This document shows positions 1 through 12,317 of a stretch of DNA of 64,000 nucleotides, one piece after another. Below the pieces are notes generated by a model that saw nothing but the letters and a program-made list of their open reading frames with translations, was not told the DNA's origin and did not search any database. The first letter of the stretch is position 1. Each line of letters starts with the position of its first letter. The position numbers and the translations under genes are program-made. The stretch is from Melastoma dodecandrum (lineage: Eukaryota > Streptophyta > Magnoliopsida > Myrtales > Melastomataceae), in assembly GCA_029817715.1 (NCBI GenBank), contig JARUPY010000507.1, positions 1 through 64,000 of the forward strand, given 5' to 3'.

Positions 1-1310
1 CCTCGGTCCTTGCTTCGGAAGGCCAGTTTATTATGTTCTGCAAATAGGCACGGGCAAGCCACATTGAGAACGAGGGCACTGTCCAGGCCTTCGGTGAAGC
101 TGCTGCTTTGTGGGATCGGCACCTTCCTCTTGTGTTCGATTGTGTTTGCCTTTGTGGCAATCATTAAGGCTCGGTCTCTGAAGAAGGCGGAGTGGTGCTC
201 GAGCTTGGAAGCTGACCGCCTTCCAGAGGCTAGATTTCACGAGCGATGATATTTTAGACTGTTTGAAGGAGGGACAACATCATCGGGAAGGGAGGTGCTG
301 GGATAGTGTACAAGGGTGTTACGCTGAATGGGGATCAGGTAGCTGTTTAAACGTCTCCCAGCAATGAGCCGAGGGGTCATCCCATGATCACGGTTTCAAT
401 GCCGAGATTCAGACTCTCGGGAGGATAATGCACCGTCACATTGTCCGCTTACTCGGGTTCTGCTCGAACCACGAGACAAATCTTCTCATCTATGAGTATA
501 TGCCTAACGGAAGCCTCGGTGAAGTGCTGCATGGGAAGAAGGGCGGGCACTTGTTGTGGGAAACAAGGTATAAGATCGCCCTTGAATCTGCCAAGGGGTT
601 ATGCTATCTGCATCACGACTGCTCGCCCTTGATAGTACATAGGGGACGTCTAATCTAACAACATATTATTGGACTCAAATTTCGAAGCTCATGTGGCTGA
701 TTTCGGGCTTGCAAAGTTTTCCTCCAGGACTCCGGCACATCCGAGTGCATGTCGGCAATCGCGGGTTTCTTACGGTTACACATCGCACCAGGTGGGTGAA
801 CTCGAAATACTGCTCCAGTTGCGGTTCATTGACTAGACCCAATCTTAAGGGAAATTCCACCTTCTGTTCATGCAGAGTATGCATACACGCTCAAGGTGGA
901 CGAGAAGAGCGACGTGTACAGCTTCTGTGTGGTACTGCTCGAGCTCGTCAGCGGCTGGAAACCCGTAGGCGAGTTTTGGGGATGGGGTGGACATAGTCCA
1001 GTGGGTAAGGAAGATGACTGGATCGAACAAAGACGAAGTCCACAAGATCCTTGACCAGAGGCTATCCTCAGTACCCAACCACGAGGCCGCACACTTGTTC
1101 TACATCGCCATGCTGTGAGTGGAGGAACAGGCAGTGGAACGCCCCACCATGAGGGAAGTAGTCCAGATCCTCACCGAGCGCCCAAACCCCAACAAGGGCG
1201 AGAGTCCCATGATCACGATCGAATCCTCTCCCCCTCACGCCCCCTCTGCCACTACGGATTCCCCCACCACCACCACCACGACGCCGCCGCCTGATCTCCT
1301 CAGCATCTAA
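1..1310 (+). pseudogene. BAM-like: BAM/CLAVATA1-like LRR receptor kinase, decayed 3' half
   Basis: Residue strings match the plant BAM1/BAM2 receptor kinases that bind CLE peptides at the plasma membrane: a transmembrane segment around bases 100-165 followed by IIKARSLKK, then [17 protein letters not shown] from about 430, [13 protein letters not shown] near 600, [16 protein letters not shown] near 880 and VEEQAVERPTMREVVQIL near 1120, ending in a threonine/proline-rich tail at 1310. The frame changes several times (near 190-275, 340-430 and 970) and stop codons interrupt it (TAA near 347, TGA near 1116). A GT..AG intron of 84 bases at 792-875 lies inside the kinase domain, so this is not a processed copy. 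The leucine-rich repeats lie upstream of the window, if they survive. A functional kinase is very unlikely. Confidence 0.9.
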
Positions 1311-4117
1311 GTATATGCCCCAACCGCGATCCGGGCACTAGTCGTTTTCCCCTAAAAAGGGGCAATCGTAGGCTGTGGTTCGGGGTCAAGATTACGTTGT
1401 TCCGCTTGGTCTTTTATGTTCGTATTTTTGCTTATGTTTTCCCTTTTAACTATTAGTCCGGGGGGATCAAGCTGGGGTGTGGGGGGAGGGGGGCGGCTTC
1501 TAACACCTGGAATTAAGGATGTCATTTTAATGTTTACTTAATGTGAATAGTTGGGAGGGAGGGAGTGAGGGAAAGGAGGCTTTGGACTGGTGGTGGGTGT
1601 GTGGGTGGGTGAGTTACTTACACCTGTGTTCTGTTTCTGTTGCAGTGGCTCTCTGGGGTTTCCCCTTCGCTCTGTTTGTAATGTTGCCATTGCCACTGAT
1701 CCACTTCTGGATCTGGCAAAATTCTGTCTATTCGCTCACGCACACCCCTCCTCAATTCAATTCTGCTTGCCTTCTTTAAAGCATTTCTGATGGATTAGTT
1801 TTCGATGAGTTGGGTTCTGATGATTTGTAGGCAGGGCAAGCGAATCTGAACCCCCTCCTTGTAATATGGAAAACTACTGCACACAGACAACCAGTGGAGG
1901 AAGAGGAGAGCAGGAGGAGGGGGTCCAGTGTCTGACTTGGGGAGAGGGAGCAATTATTTTGGGATTTATTATCACTGCATTGTAAATTGTTGCTCCCTAT
2001 AGGCAGAGCTAGATGGCATGGTCATTTATTACTACTACTACTACTACTATTATTATTATCCTTATTACTGATCTCCCCATGTTCCATTTTTTTCTTTTGG
2101 ACTCTTAAATTTGGCTGGTGATGTTTTCTGGTACGGACAAAGCATGCCAAATACTTTTAGGTTTTGAGGGTGGTTGAAAACTAGACGACAACGACAAAGG
2201 ACAAGATCACATCACCCTCTCGTCAATGTCATCAATCTAGTGGGCGATGCCTTTGCGATTCACCCTTGTCAGAATTTTGCAATTATTTTCCCAGTCTTGT
2301 GGGTGGTGGGTATTTATTAAATAGGGATATATAATAGAAATTGCATGCATGCATGGAGCCCAATGATTCTTTCTGGGAGTGGTTTGAGATATTGGGTGGG
2401 GGGCCAAGGTGTTGTTGTGATGACATGTGCAGATGTTTATGATGAAAAGATGTCCCCCCCCCCCCCCCTACACAACCCATGTCATGTCCTTCGTCTTTAG
2501 TTTTGTACTATTTAGTGTCGGCTATTTCATGAGGGGTAGAGCAGATGCATCCCATTTCCTCTTTTTTTTTTTAGCTCTTTGCCCTTTGGGTTTGGGACAT
2601 CTTAGTCTGCATGATACAATTTAACAAAGACAGCTAGCTGTTTTTCTTCCTTCTGTAGAACTACTAATTGCATAGCTATTATGAGGTTTAAAATAGAGAA
2701 ATAAATCGCACTAACTTGTAAGACAAAAAGAATAACCTCTGTTTGAAAGTACCCAACAGAGTCTATAAAACTATTTTTGAAAGTTCTAAAGAACAAAAGC
2801 TAGTGCAAAGAAGGTTTAGATAGTGGGAAAAAGATTGAAAAATATATACCTTTTCAGCACTTGTTTTTGTTGTTTCTGGGGGGTGGGTGAAAGGTTTTTC
2901 AAAAAATTTTTCTTTCATGCCTGTCATCCACTCCCAGGGGAGTGAGACAATATCGATTTATGTATTGCAACATCTTTGGGTTCTCAATGGACATTGAAAG
3001 GAACAATAGTGGGATCAGGCAATTTGTTATGAGGAACATAATTATATCTTATATTAGTATATTATTTTGAAATTTATTTTGTATTAGTTATTTTGTTGGC
3101 GTGCCAATATACTAACAGCGGGATGTGCTCATTGATAGATGTAGCACGATTTGCCTAAGTTAAGTTTTAGAGAAAGAAATAATCTCGTGATAAACATTAT
3201 TCATTAAGATTCACTCTTACTAAGTAAATTCGTGTAATGAGTGGATACCTCAAATTTACCGTCACCCGATAAAAGCTAATGATCACTTGATTCCCCTTTA
3301 CCAAAGCTAAGGGGGCCAAAGAGTAACACAAGGAGGAGCAGATCAGCTAAGGGCTCAAAACACAAGCAATACGAACAAATCAATTAATTAATTATAACCC
3401 ATCATTTCAAATATGACAGGACAAAAAAGTTAACAAAAAGAAAATGGAAAAAATGATCCCCATCTTACATTAGAGAAAATGTCACCACACGCGAATTTGA
3501 CGTGTAAATAGCTACATCTATCAAGTGCCCTTCATCAGCCATGCAGACCTAGGAGGCACTCACCTCATCGACTCGAACGACGAACCTTCGCAGCAGGTGT
3601 GCCAAAGACAATTTGTTGCTCTTTCCCCGCGATGCCATGTCCTGAAGAGCATCCTCGACCCTCGCCCCGGAGAGCTCGTCCTCGACATGTAAAATCATCA
3701 TGAAAATCCCGTAGCAGCTTAATCAATCCCGACGGCAACATCAAAGAATAAACCATCTTTCCCCTGTCTTATTTTAATTGGCTACAAAAGAGGTAGAGCA
3801 GGGGGAAGCCCGGGGCCTTCTTCAGCTTCTTCTTTCGAATCTCAAGACCGGTCATTCTTCAATTTTTTTTTTTCTAGGGAACCAAGGCATCCCCTCCTGA
3901 TCCGCTTTGATTTCAGGACGACAACTCTCTCCGTCATGTTATCCTTCCCCAAGGACGGAGGCTGACTCCTCTTCTTCCCTCCAGAAACAGATACATCCGA
4001 GCCTCCATCTTTTACAGTCCTCAGTGCATCAACCTCAGCACTTTCTTGGTATAGTTCTAGCTACGCCAGCGACTAATTTAATCAACAACAACTCCATACC
4101 AGAGGCTCCAATGAGCT
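1311..4117. other. No recognised gene; former 3' flank of the kinase
   Basis: T-rich and G-rich low-complexity DNA. It holds an ACT/ATT microsatellite at about 2026-2060 and a C homopolymer of about 18 bases near 2452-2469. A 14-bp inverted pair, TTGATAGATGTAGC, lies at 3132-3145 and 3511-3524 and could mark a small MITE. The short open frames here are not convincing. A 63-codon frame on the minus strand at 3565-3756 has gene-like composition but no family I recognise. Confidence 0.5.
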
Positions 4118-5257
4118 TGTTAGTATGGTTTTGATGATGTCTTACAGAATGTAAGCTTCTGTTGTGTAGAAAGTAAGCTTCTACTACACTGCAGAAAGTT
4201 AACCTACAGGGACAGTCTGTTTCGTACCTTCTGTCACATAATCATTACCACGAATTATTTAAATTAATCATCTGATTATTTAAATACATTCTTATGGCAT
4301 TACATGTTAATTAAAATAGTTTTAAATCATTTTGATTACTATTTATTTTCATGTGAATTGATCTACTCTCTTTAAGGAAGAAATCACTATATATATGGAA
4401 AGCTCTGATGTAATGTTCTGCTGACTGATTTGGAGCTATCTAACAGTCATTTAATCAATCCTCTTGCATCTAAACACATCCAGATTCTTTATGAATCATG
4501 GCAAAAGACAACTCATCTGAATATGGACGCTCTCCACATGTGTCTGTATCCAGAAGGTCCGCCAGTCACTTTTAGAAACCAAGATTATCTTATTTCCATT
4601 TACAAAAACCTGACGGATCTTATCTATCTGAATCTTCTGCAAGCCCTATCTCTTAGGATCGTGAACATAATAATGACCAGATATGATTGATCTTTAAGTG
4701 ATACGGAACATCTCTCCCAATGGGGGAATGTTTTATTTAGCTGATATTTTGTTTCCATGTTTTGCAGAGACTTCCGTCAGCCAATGTACCTTCTGTAAAT
4801 ATGTATTTCTATTCTGTATAAGATAGAGTGGAGAACTTACGTGTAGAGTGAGTGTATTGTAGCCTGAGAGACTTGTGAGTTTTCGTTCTCTTTGGGGTTG
4901 AGCATTCGGTTGCAGAAGGCTGGTGCCCAGGGTACAAGCTAGACCGGACGTGAGTGAGGTCGGGAAGGATCTTACTACACTGTAGCGTGGCGAGCGTGCA
5001 TCAGGCTTAGGGAGAAGTCGGGGTGTATACATGCCAGGGCAGTGAGCAGAAGAAAGGCCACATATGGAGGAATCTGGTGAGGTACTGGTATTGGTTGTTT
5101 TGTAACTGGTTTGCTCGTATGTGCAGAAGGCAGGTGTCCATGGTGTAAGTTGTGCCGGCGTGAGTGAGGTCGCGAGGGATCTAACTGCACTGTGGCATGG
5201 CGGACGTGCATCAGGCTTAGGGAGTAGTCGGGGTGTATACGTGCCAGGGTAGTGATT
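4118..5257 (+). repeat. Left LTR, truncated
   Basis: It aligns with the start of the 7906 repeat over about 1.1 kb, then diverges at about 5257 inside a second internal unit. It contains a tandem duplication of about 210 bp (units at about 4913-5122 and 5123-5257), each with GTGAGTGAGGTCG and GTCGGGGTGTATAC. Confidence 0.75.
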
Positions 5258-5522
5258 CAAATTTTATATTGTGTTAAATGCTAACAAAATCTGGAAAGAT
5301 TTCCCCCAATGATTAGATTGATCTAATCCGTAAAATATCCGTTAGGTTCTGAAAGATTTCTGCTCTGCCTAAATATTGGATTATATTTTATTACCATATT
5401 TACCTTCTGCTACTTCATTCTTAACTTTCCATTGTCTTCTTCTCTCTATTCACCGCCTCATACTTCTCTTCTGAAACCCTAAATTATCCATTTTCTCTCA
5501 ACTCTTCTCTGAAAATTCTCCA

Positions 5523-7159
5523 ATGGCATCAAAGACCAAGAATCCCAAGAGGCTGTTGAAATCCGATGCTTCACCCCTTCCTACACAGGCACCCAAGCTT
5601 ATTGCTGTTGATTAAGCTTCTGAGGAGGTTCCACCATCTGAGGTGCTCAGTGCCATTGATCCACCTGATCCTATGGCCAAGGAGGTATCTGTTGAGTCTC
5701 CAGAAGCCATTAGGGAAAAGCTTCTGCATGCTGGCGAGTTTCCTGTAGGAGGAGAACCATATGCGGAAGAGACTCATGTCTTTGAAGAAGGTGTGGCCAA
5801 CGAACCTGCTCTCTCCAAATCTGAAGTACCAAAAGGCTCAGATGAGGAGGACTTTATTGAGAATGCAAAGCCAATTACAGTCGTGCTCCTACCAACGCAG
5901 ACAATCTCTCCAGATCTGAAGCAAAAAGGTGTCGTTTTCTGCTTCTCTTAAAGTGCCTAAGATTGAAAAAATCTGATGGCCTTAAGCTATTTTCTGCAGC
6001 CATGGCATCTGATGTTTCTTCTCGGACCAGGTTTAAGTGAAATGATGCTGAAACGGTCTCCAAGTCCCTGACTAAACTGCTCGTGAAGAAACCTAAGGGA
6101 CATGTTACCTTTACCCCAACACCTTCTGTTTTTATTAGCCAGGAGGAAATTGATGAAGTGCTGGCTGATGGTGATTTATCCACAGTCGACACCTCTGACC
6201 GCCAATTGACTGCAAGTAAGCGAGTAGACTTTGCTTGGTTTTTTGCTAATATGCTGGACATAGCTCCTCTATTTGAGGCATTAGGCTTGAAAGCCTTCTG
6301 CGAGTTGTATGCTGAAGTGTCTGTGGCAAAGGTTCTGGAGTTCTACTCCAATCTCAACTTCTACAGGGACGGACGTTCTATCAAGTTCATCCGTACTTCT
6401 TGTGTACTCTACTCTTGATGTCTGCAACTTGTATGGTTGTGAATCCACTGTTGAGATACATGACTTTGAAAAGAATGAGGCTTTTAGCATCATTGTTGGA
6501 CAGAAGGTATCCCTGAAAAAATTACATGGAGTCCACTCAGCTGGATCTTCGCCTCAAGATTCTGCACCGCGCTATTCATTTCAGTCTACTGCCTCGTGCT
6601 GGAAGCATCAACACCATCATACCTGCGGATGCCAAAGTCATGGTTCATCTCCTGGAGGGAATGCCTTTCAGCCTTGGTTTGATCTTTGAGCACATGGAGT
6701 GGAGCTTGTCAAGGAGAAAAGAGCATGCCCTACGACCAAGTGATTATTGGCCTTCTGTAGATGCACGGCATTGACCCTACTCCAGGTTCTGAGTAGGATA
6801 AGTGGAAAGTTGGCAACTTCGATGCCAACATCATCAACAGCATGCAATATGCAAAGACAACAGAAGGCTGGCTCACGAAAGCGCAACACTATGAGCTTCT
6901 CCAAAAGAAGACTCCATCTACTACTGCTGCTACTTTGTGCAAGAAACATGCCAAGGGACCCCCTGCAAGCCAGAAAGGTTCTGCTCCATCAGCTGTTAAG
7001 GCTTCTGCCTCTTCCGCTCTGCCCTTTATTCTCAAGGAGCTGCAACTCCAAGTTGCTGCCCAAGGTGCGGACATCCGAGTGCTGCAGAGGCTGGTCATGG
7101 ATGATATACGCCAACTGGAGGGCCTAGACAAGTTTCTGCATGAAAATTTGGACGCCTAA
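5523..7159 (+). pseudogene. Putative plant transposon protein (cargo gene), broken
   Basis: The frame opens at ATG 5523 after a CT-rich leader. It runs through an acidic region with an in-frame TAA near 5613, shifts between about 5940 and 6083, shifts again near 6410 and 6780, and ends at 7159. The middle part (FAWFFANMLDIAPLFEALG and VLEFYSNLNFYRDG) and the following PRAGSINTIIPADAKVMVHL resemble the plant family annotated as 'putative plant transposon protein domain', which is widespread in LTR elements and has no proven role. The C-terminus is alanine- and lysine-rich with a short heptad-like stretch before the stop. Total span is about 540 codons. It lies between two LTRs with no other gene, so it is probably passenger coding capacity of the element. 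Confidence 0.7.
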
Positions 7160-7905
7160 AGGGCATTAATGTTGAAAACTTTTGAAAAACTCTGTTTTGA
7201 TGTTTTCAATAAGTGACCCTTTATGGGTACACCCTCTCGTACGCCGTACTGTTTTTTTTTAAGGTTTAATTACAGAAACTGTTGAACTTTCTTTCAGTAT
7301 GGTTTTGATAGCGTTTCATCATCTATCTTTTAGTCTTATCCTTTTCGATATGACAAAAAGGAGGAGTAATATAGATGTTTGAAATAGATAGACTTTGCTC
7401 TGTGTTTCTGCAGGAAATATTTCTGCAGTTTATGGGTGTAGAAGCCTGTTTTTGCATTCCTTTCAATAACCTTCTACAGGTGTTGTTGCATGTCTCTAAC
7501 ATTCTTCTGCTAGGGAATGTAAAAGGTGACTTCCTCCCTTTTGCTGGGAGTGCAGTTGCTGAGTTCTTGCAAGGAATTGTCGGGTTACACAAAAGCCTTG
7601 TGCTCTGTACCATGGTGAAGCTATCATGCTCTGCAAATTTACATAAGCTTTTAGCTCTGTGATTTTATGCGAGATTCATACCCGCACTCATTCGAACGAA
7701 GTTAGGGGGAGTTTCTTTGCAAAATATTCTAAGCTCATATGCTCATCGCAGAAGCTCTTATGCTCTGCATCATATAGAAGCTTCTAGCTCTGTACACATA
7801 AGCGATATTCATACCCACACTCAACCAGAAGGAGTTAGGGGGAGTTTCTCTGCAAAATATTTCCCTCGAAGATAGATAGTTTTGTCATCATAAAAAAGAT
7901 GAGAT
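7160..7905 (+). other. Interior 3' region with direct repeats and polypurine tract
   Basis: Noncoding part of the element. A block containing GTTAGGGGGAGTTTCT occurs twice (about 7668-7728 and 7802-7862, spacing about 134 bp). A polypurine tract follows at 7892-7904, immediately before the right LTR. Confidence 0.6.
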
Positions 7906-10212
7906 TATTAGTATGGTTTTGATGATGCCAAGCTTTTACTGTGTAGAAGCTAAGCTTTTACTATTATGTAGAAAGTTAACATACAGGAACAGTCTGTTTC
8001 GAACCTTCTGTCACCTAATCATTACCACGAATTATTTAAATTAAGCATCTAATTATTTTAATATATTCTTAGGGTATTACATGCTAATTAAAATGGTTTT
8101 AAATCATTTTGATTACGATTTATTTTCATGTGAGTTGATCTACTCTCTTTAAGGGAATAAATCGCTCTATATATGGAAAGCTCTTATGCAAGGTTCTGCT
8201 GACTGATTTAGAACTATCCAACGGTGATTTAATCCTTCTTCTTGCATCTAAACACATCCGGATTCTATATGAATCATGACAAAGGACAACCCATCTAAAT
8301 ATGTACACTCTCCACACATGTCTGTATCCAAAAGGTTTGCTAGTCACTTTTGAAAACCAAGATTTATCTTATTTCAATTTACAGAAGCCTAACGAATCTT
8401 ATCTGTCTGAATCTTCTGCAAGCCCTATCTCTTAGGATCGTGAACACATTCATGACCAGATGGCATGACTGATCTTTGAGTGATACAAAGCATCTCTCCC
8501 AATGGGGGAATGTTTTATTTGGCTGATATTTTATTTCCATGTTTTGCAGAGACTTCCGTCAGCCAATGTACCTTTTGTAAATATGTATTTCTATTCTGTA
8601 TAAGATAGGACCATTTGTTAGATAAAAAAGTGGAGAACTTACGTGTAGAGTGAGTGTATTGTAGCTTAAGAGACTTGTGAGTTTTTGTTCTCTTTGGGGT
8701 TGAGTATTCAGTTGTAGAAGGCTGGCGCCCAGGGTGCAAGCTAGACCGGACGTGAGTGAGGTCGTGAAGGAACTAGCTGTACTGTGGCGTGGCGGACGTG
8801 CATCAGGCTTAAGGAGAAGTCGGGGTGTATACGTACCAGGGCAGTGAGCAGAAGAAGGGCCATGTCTGGAGGAATCTGGTGAGGTACTGGTATCGATTGT
8901 TTTGTAACTGGTTTTCTGGTGTGTGTAGAAAGCAGGTATCCATGATATAAGCTGTGCAGGGCGTGAGTGAGGTCGCGAAGTATCTAGTTGTACTGTGGCG
9001 TGGCGGACGTGCATTAGGCTTAGGGAGAAGTCGGGGTGTATACGTGCCAGGGTAGTATGCAGAAGAAGGGTTGCATTCGGGAGATTCATGGTGAGGCACT
9101 AACATTTGTGTTTCTGCAGAAGGGAAGTACCTGCTGCAGGTTTTGAAGAAGCTTCATGGGTGTTATCTACTTCTGGAAGTCTTGGTGAGGAGCAAAGCAT
9201 CGGGGAAGCCTTGGTGAGGAGCCAAGTAGGTCGTCGAATCGCCGGAGGGAAAATCCACCCTTGGACAGAGGGGTTGTCTGCCTGTATAGGGCCACCACGT
9301 GCTTGCGTGGAGCTGCCACGTTCTACAGAACCCCAACCACAAAGATTGCGGAGTTAGTCACTGTCTTCAGTACAGAACCTCAACCAGAGAGTTTCTGGAG
9401 TTAGCCACAGATCTCTGTGCACGACCCAAATGATTACTGATCACAACCCATCAGGTTTCTGTGAGTAGAAAAGCCGAAAGGCTATCTGCATCACCTTCTA
9501 CACTACAAAAGTGTTTCAATACCTTCTGTTAGTACATCCTTTGTGCAAAAACCGAATGGCCATCTACAATACCCTCTGCAGGAGTGTTTTATTTCTTCTG
9601 TGAGTCTTGTATTCGCTATAAGTGTTCAATAGTGAATTCGATCCTATAAGGGTGAAGAGTGGAGTAGACAATTGTTGAACCACTATAAACCTTCTGTGTC
9701 TCATTTACTTTCTGCATAAACGGAAAAGCAAATTAACAGACACAACGCAAACGTCTGAGCAGAGATTCCAAAGGTCCTGCATCAAACATCGTACACTACA
9801 GAATCCAATCAGGTTCTGGAGTTGTTTTCCAACGATCTAGCTTTCGCAGATCATTTCTTGGTAGTGCAGAAACCTACAAGGTTCTGTGACAACCCTCTGC
9901 TACTACAAGTATCTTTCAGACTTTGGAGTAGACGTTACTGATCACACTTAAGGTGGTCGGATCTGTAGAACGTTGATAGCAGAAGCAACAACCTTCTGCT
10001 ACTGTAGAAACCTTCTAAGGACTGCATAATCATATCTTATATCAGGCTTTGTCTGGTCGTTCTGTCATCAAATAGTTCACTTCAGGGATTTGCTGTGTAC
10101 AAGGGTTATGTAACCTACAGAAACCTAATCTTCTACTGCTGGGTTTTATTAGTTGTAAAAAGGCTAAAAGGCTATTATGCTAATTCACCCCCCTCTTAGT
10201 GCCATTGTTACA
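7906..10212 (+). repeat. Right LTR, about 2.3 kb
   Basis: It starts TATTAGTATGG (TG mutated to TA) and probably ends TTGTTACA. It contains a TATA-like TATATATGG near 8166, two GTGAGTGAGGTCG units with the ~210-bp spacing seen in the left LTR, and many dispersed CCTTCTG / CAGAA words. The right edge may shift by about 10 bases. Confidence 0.7.
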
Positions 10213-10857
10213 CCAAAGGAGCTGCTCTTCAAAGGCAGTGACTATAGTTCCTTCTCAGCTTCACGCAAGACGACCAAAGCCTCCTTTGACAATTCCATCT
10301 ACACCGTCTTCTGAATCTCAAGCCAAAGTCTCCCAATACATTTCTTGCTATTTTTTTCTTTGTCCCATCTTCTGTCCTGCTTTTTTCAGCAGCAGGAATG
10401 GACAGTTCTATCATTTGCTCAACGAATTGTTCCCGAAAAGCTCTTCCACCCTTCTTCTTCTTTCTTCTTCCTCCTCCTGCAAATTTTCCAGCAGGTTGGC
10501 CACAAGAGTCCACAACACCGGCAGTAGCCACAATGGAATTTAATACGACGGTACTGAATTTACAGTGTTTAGTGTAGTCACCGCAAAGTAAACGAGTGCA
10601 AGTAGAACAAGTAAACACAACATTAGAATTTAATGCAACTAGTTTACAATGTGTCACTTACAGACAACGTGACACTTACAGACATGACTTGAACGGAGAA
10701 GACTTGATGACGCTTCACGACAGACGGCGGCGGATAAACGGTGGTCAAGGCAAACTCCTTTAATGGATATCACCCTTGTGGATCAGCGGTCGGACTTCAA
10801 CGGCACTAGAATTTAATGCGATGGCACCGAGGGTGGAAGACGGATTCGAAGTGGTAG
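10213..10857. other. Spacer between elements, with repeated short motifs
   Basis: No convincing gene. GAATTTAATGC-type words recur, and ACGGCACT is shared with the right flank of the Athila-like element (22031-22130). This fits one original locus with short repeats that was split by the insertion. Confidence 0.45.
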
Positions 10858-10862
10858 CAGGT
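10858..10862. other. Target site duplication CAGGT, left copy
   Basis: The five bases CAGGT directly precede the LTR and recur directly after the other LTR. Confidence 0.9.
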
Positions 10863-12317
10863 TGATCACGCTTGTCGAAGGCGGCAAATTAAATACTCTA
10901 ACAAACCTAACTAACTTGTAGATAGGGTAATTAGAGGTCGATCCCACAGAGAATCAACAGAGAAAAATTCCCAACGGTCGCACCTTTAACGATCTCGAGA
11001 TCAAACAAGATGAATGAGAATAAAACAGAAAAAGATAATGCAAATAAACGATAATTCAATCAAATATTAAAAGCCTAGGACTATCAATTTCCTCTAACGA
11101 ATTATCTAACTCGTTCCTTCATTTCTCCAGTTATCAAATTCTCAAGTTACTAAGCTAGGGTTCGATTATCTCCTTACGCCTCTCCCGAGTGCTCTAAGGA
11201 TGTATTCCCTGTATCGAGCTAATCACTCTATTCCTAGGCAATTAACTAGTGGGAACCCATTATACAACAACCCTAAAAGGCTACCTAAGGCGATTCGGTA
11301 TATTCCTATCCCTTTCGCGAATTAGCTTCGTTTTCCAACGAGACGCTAACTTAGGCTATTCAATCCACGGCTTAACCCAAACAACTTATCGAAGCCCGAA
11401 TAGGTCTCTATATCAAATTAATTGGTGATCAGTTAATTAATCGCATTAAGATCAAGATATGAATAAGTAACCACATGAATTTGAATAACACGGAGAAAAA
11501 GAATTCACTCGTTAAATAAAATCGTTAAGTTCCATTGAAGTCCTAGAAAACGGAATTAGTTCATAGCGTAAAAGAAATTCATCCCAAGTTCAAGAGAAAA
11601 CAGTAACGACATAGAAATCCACGGGAAAGAAAAGAGAAACGCCCTCCCGATCTTCCGATCTAAGAAGTAGTAGTCTCGTCCCGATCTCCGCTTCAACCCT
11701 ATCCGTCACCTATTTCTCCGTTCCCGAGTCGAATATCTCCTTCCTCTCTCCCCAGAAAAAGACTCCCTAAGGTTGTCTAAAAACAAAATATATTGTTCCC
11801 ATCTAGAAAGATTTCCTAAGATTCTCTAAATCTAAATAATATTTCTAGGGAGAATAAAATAAAATAACCTAAACTACCAAATAAATGTCTAGTTGATCCT
11901 CTATTTCTTCATAATGCAGTCTCAGGAAGATTTGAAGGCTTCTTGAGCGATTTGGAAATAAGTTCGTCGGGTGGTCACTTGAATCCATAGAACTCCCAAG
12001 GACGCATCCCTGAGAACTGAAGGACACGTCCTTCTGCTCTCTGTCCAATTTCCGCTCATATGAACTTCACTTCGTCCAAGCTTCAAGATCTCATTCATTT
12101 TCCTACATTAAAACATGACAAACCAAGAGGCTATCAACAAAATAAACGATTCAAATCAAAATAGATTCAAAAACTATGAAAATAACAAAGATCGACTAAA
12201 AATAAAACTAAACTAAAAAGCACTCAAATCCTACCAAATTTCTATCAATACTCGTACGACTAACCACATAAAGCATCATTAGAGATACGAAATAACCCAA
12301 CTTTCATAGAGTTATCA
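10863..12317 (-). repeat. 3' LTR of the Athila-like element
   Basis: On the element's strand it begins TGATAACTC and ends GCGTGATCA. A G-rich tract, AGGTTTGGGGGTG (12318-12330 read in reverse), lies just outside as the polypurine tract. It contains the near-palindrome GAAGGACACGTCCTTC at 12019-12034. Confidence 0.95.

Larger units (their letters stand above)
4118..10212 (+). mobile_element. Non-autonomous LTR element with cargo gene
   Basis: Two directly repeated segments both begin with TTAGTATGGTTTTGATGATG, at 4118 and 7906. They flank a 2.65-kb interior holding no RT, RNase H or integrase but one broken transposon-protein-like gene. A purine-rich tract (7892-7904) sits directly before the right copy, as expected for a polypurine tract before a 3' LTR. 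The left LTR stops aligning at about 5257, so it lacks the second half present in the right one, and no primer site remains. A GAGCT five-mer precedes 4118 and recurs at 10219-10223, a weak target-duplication candidate because the exact right end is uncertain. Superfamily is not assigned. The right end, AATTCACCCCCCTCTTAG, is shared with the LTR at 51330-53207. Confidence 0.7.

Noticed and set aside
2452..2469. C homopolymer as a functional i-motif or quadruplex
   Set aside because: A plain mononucleotide run, like the one at 61312-61328. No supporting context.
10199..10543. 114-codon plus-strand ORF next to the right LTR
   Set aside because: Starts inside the LTR end, serine-rich low complexity, no family match.
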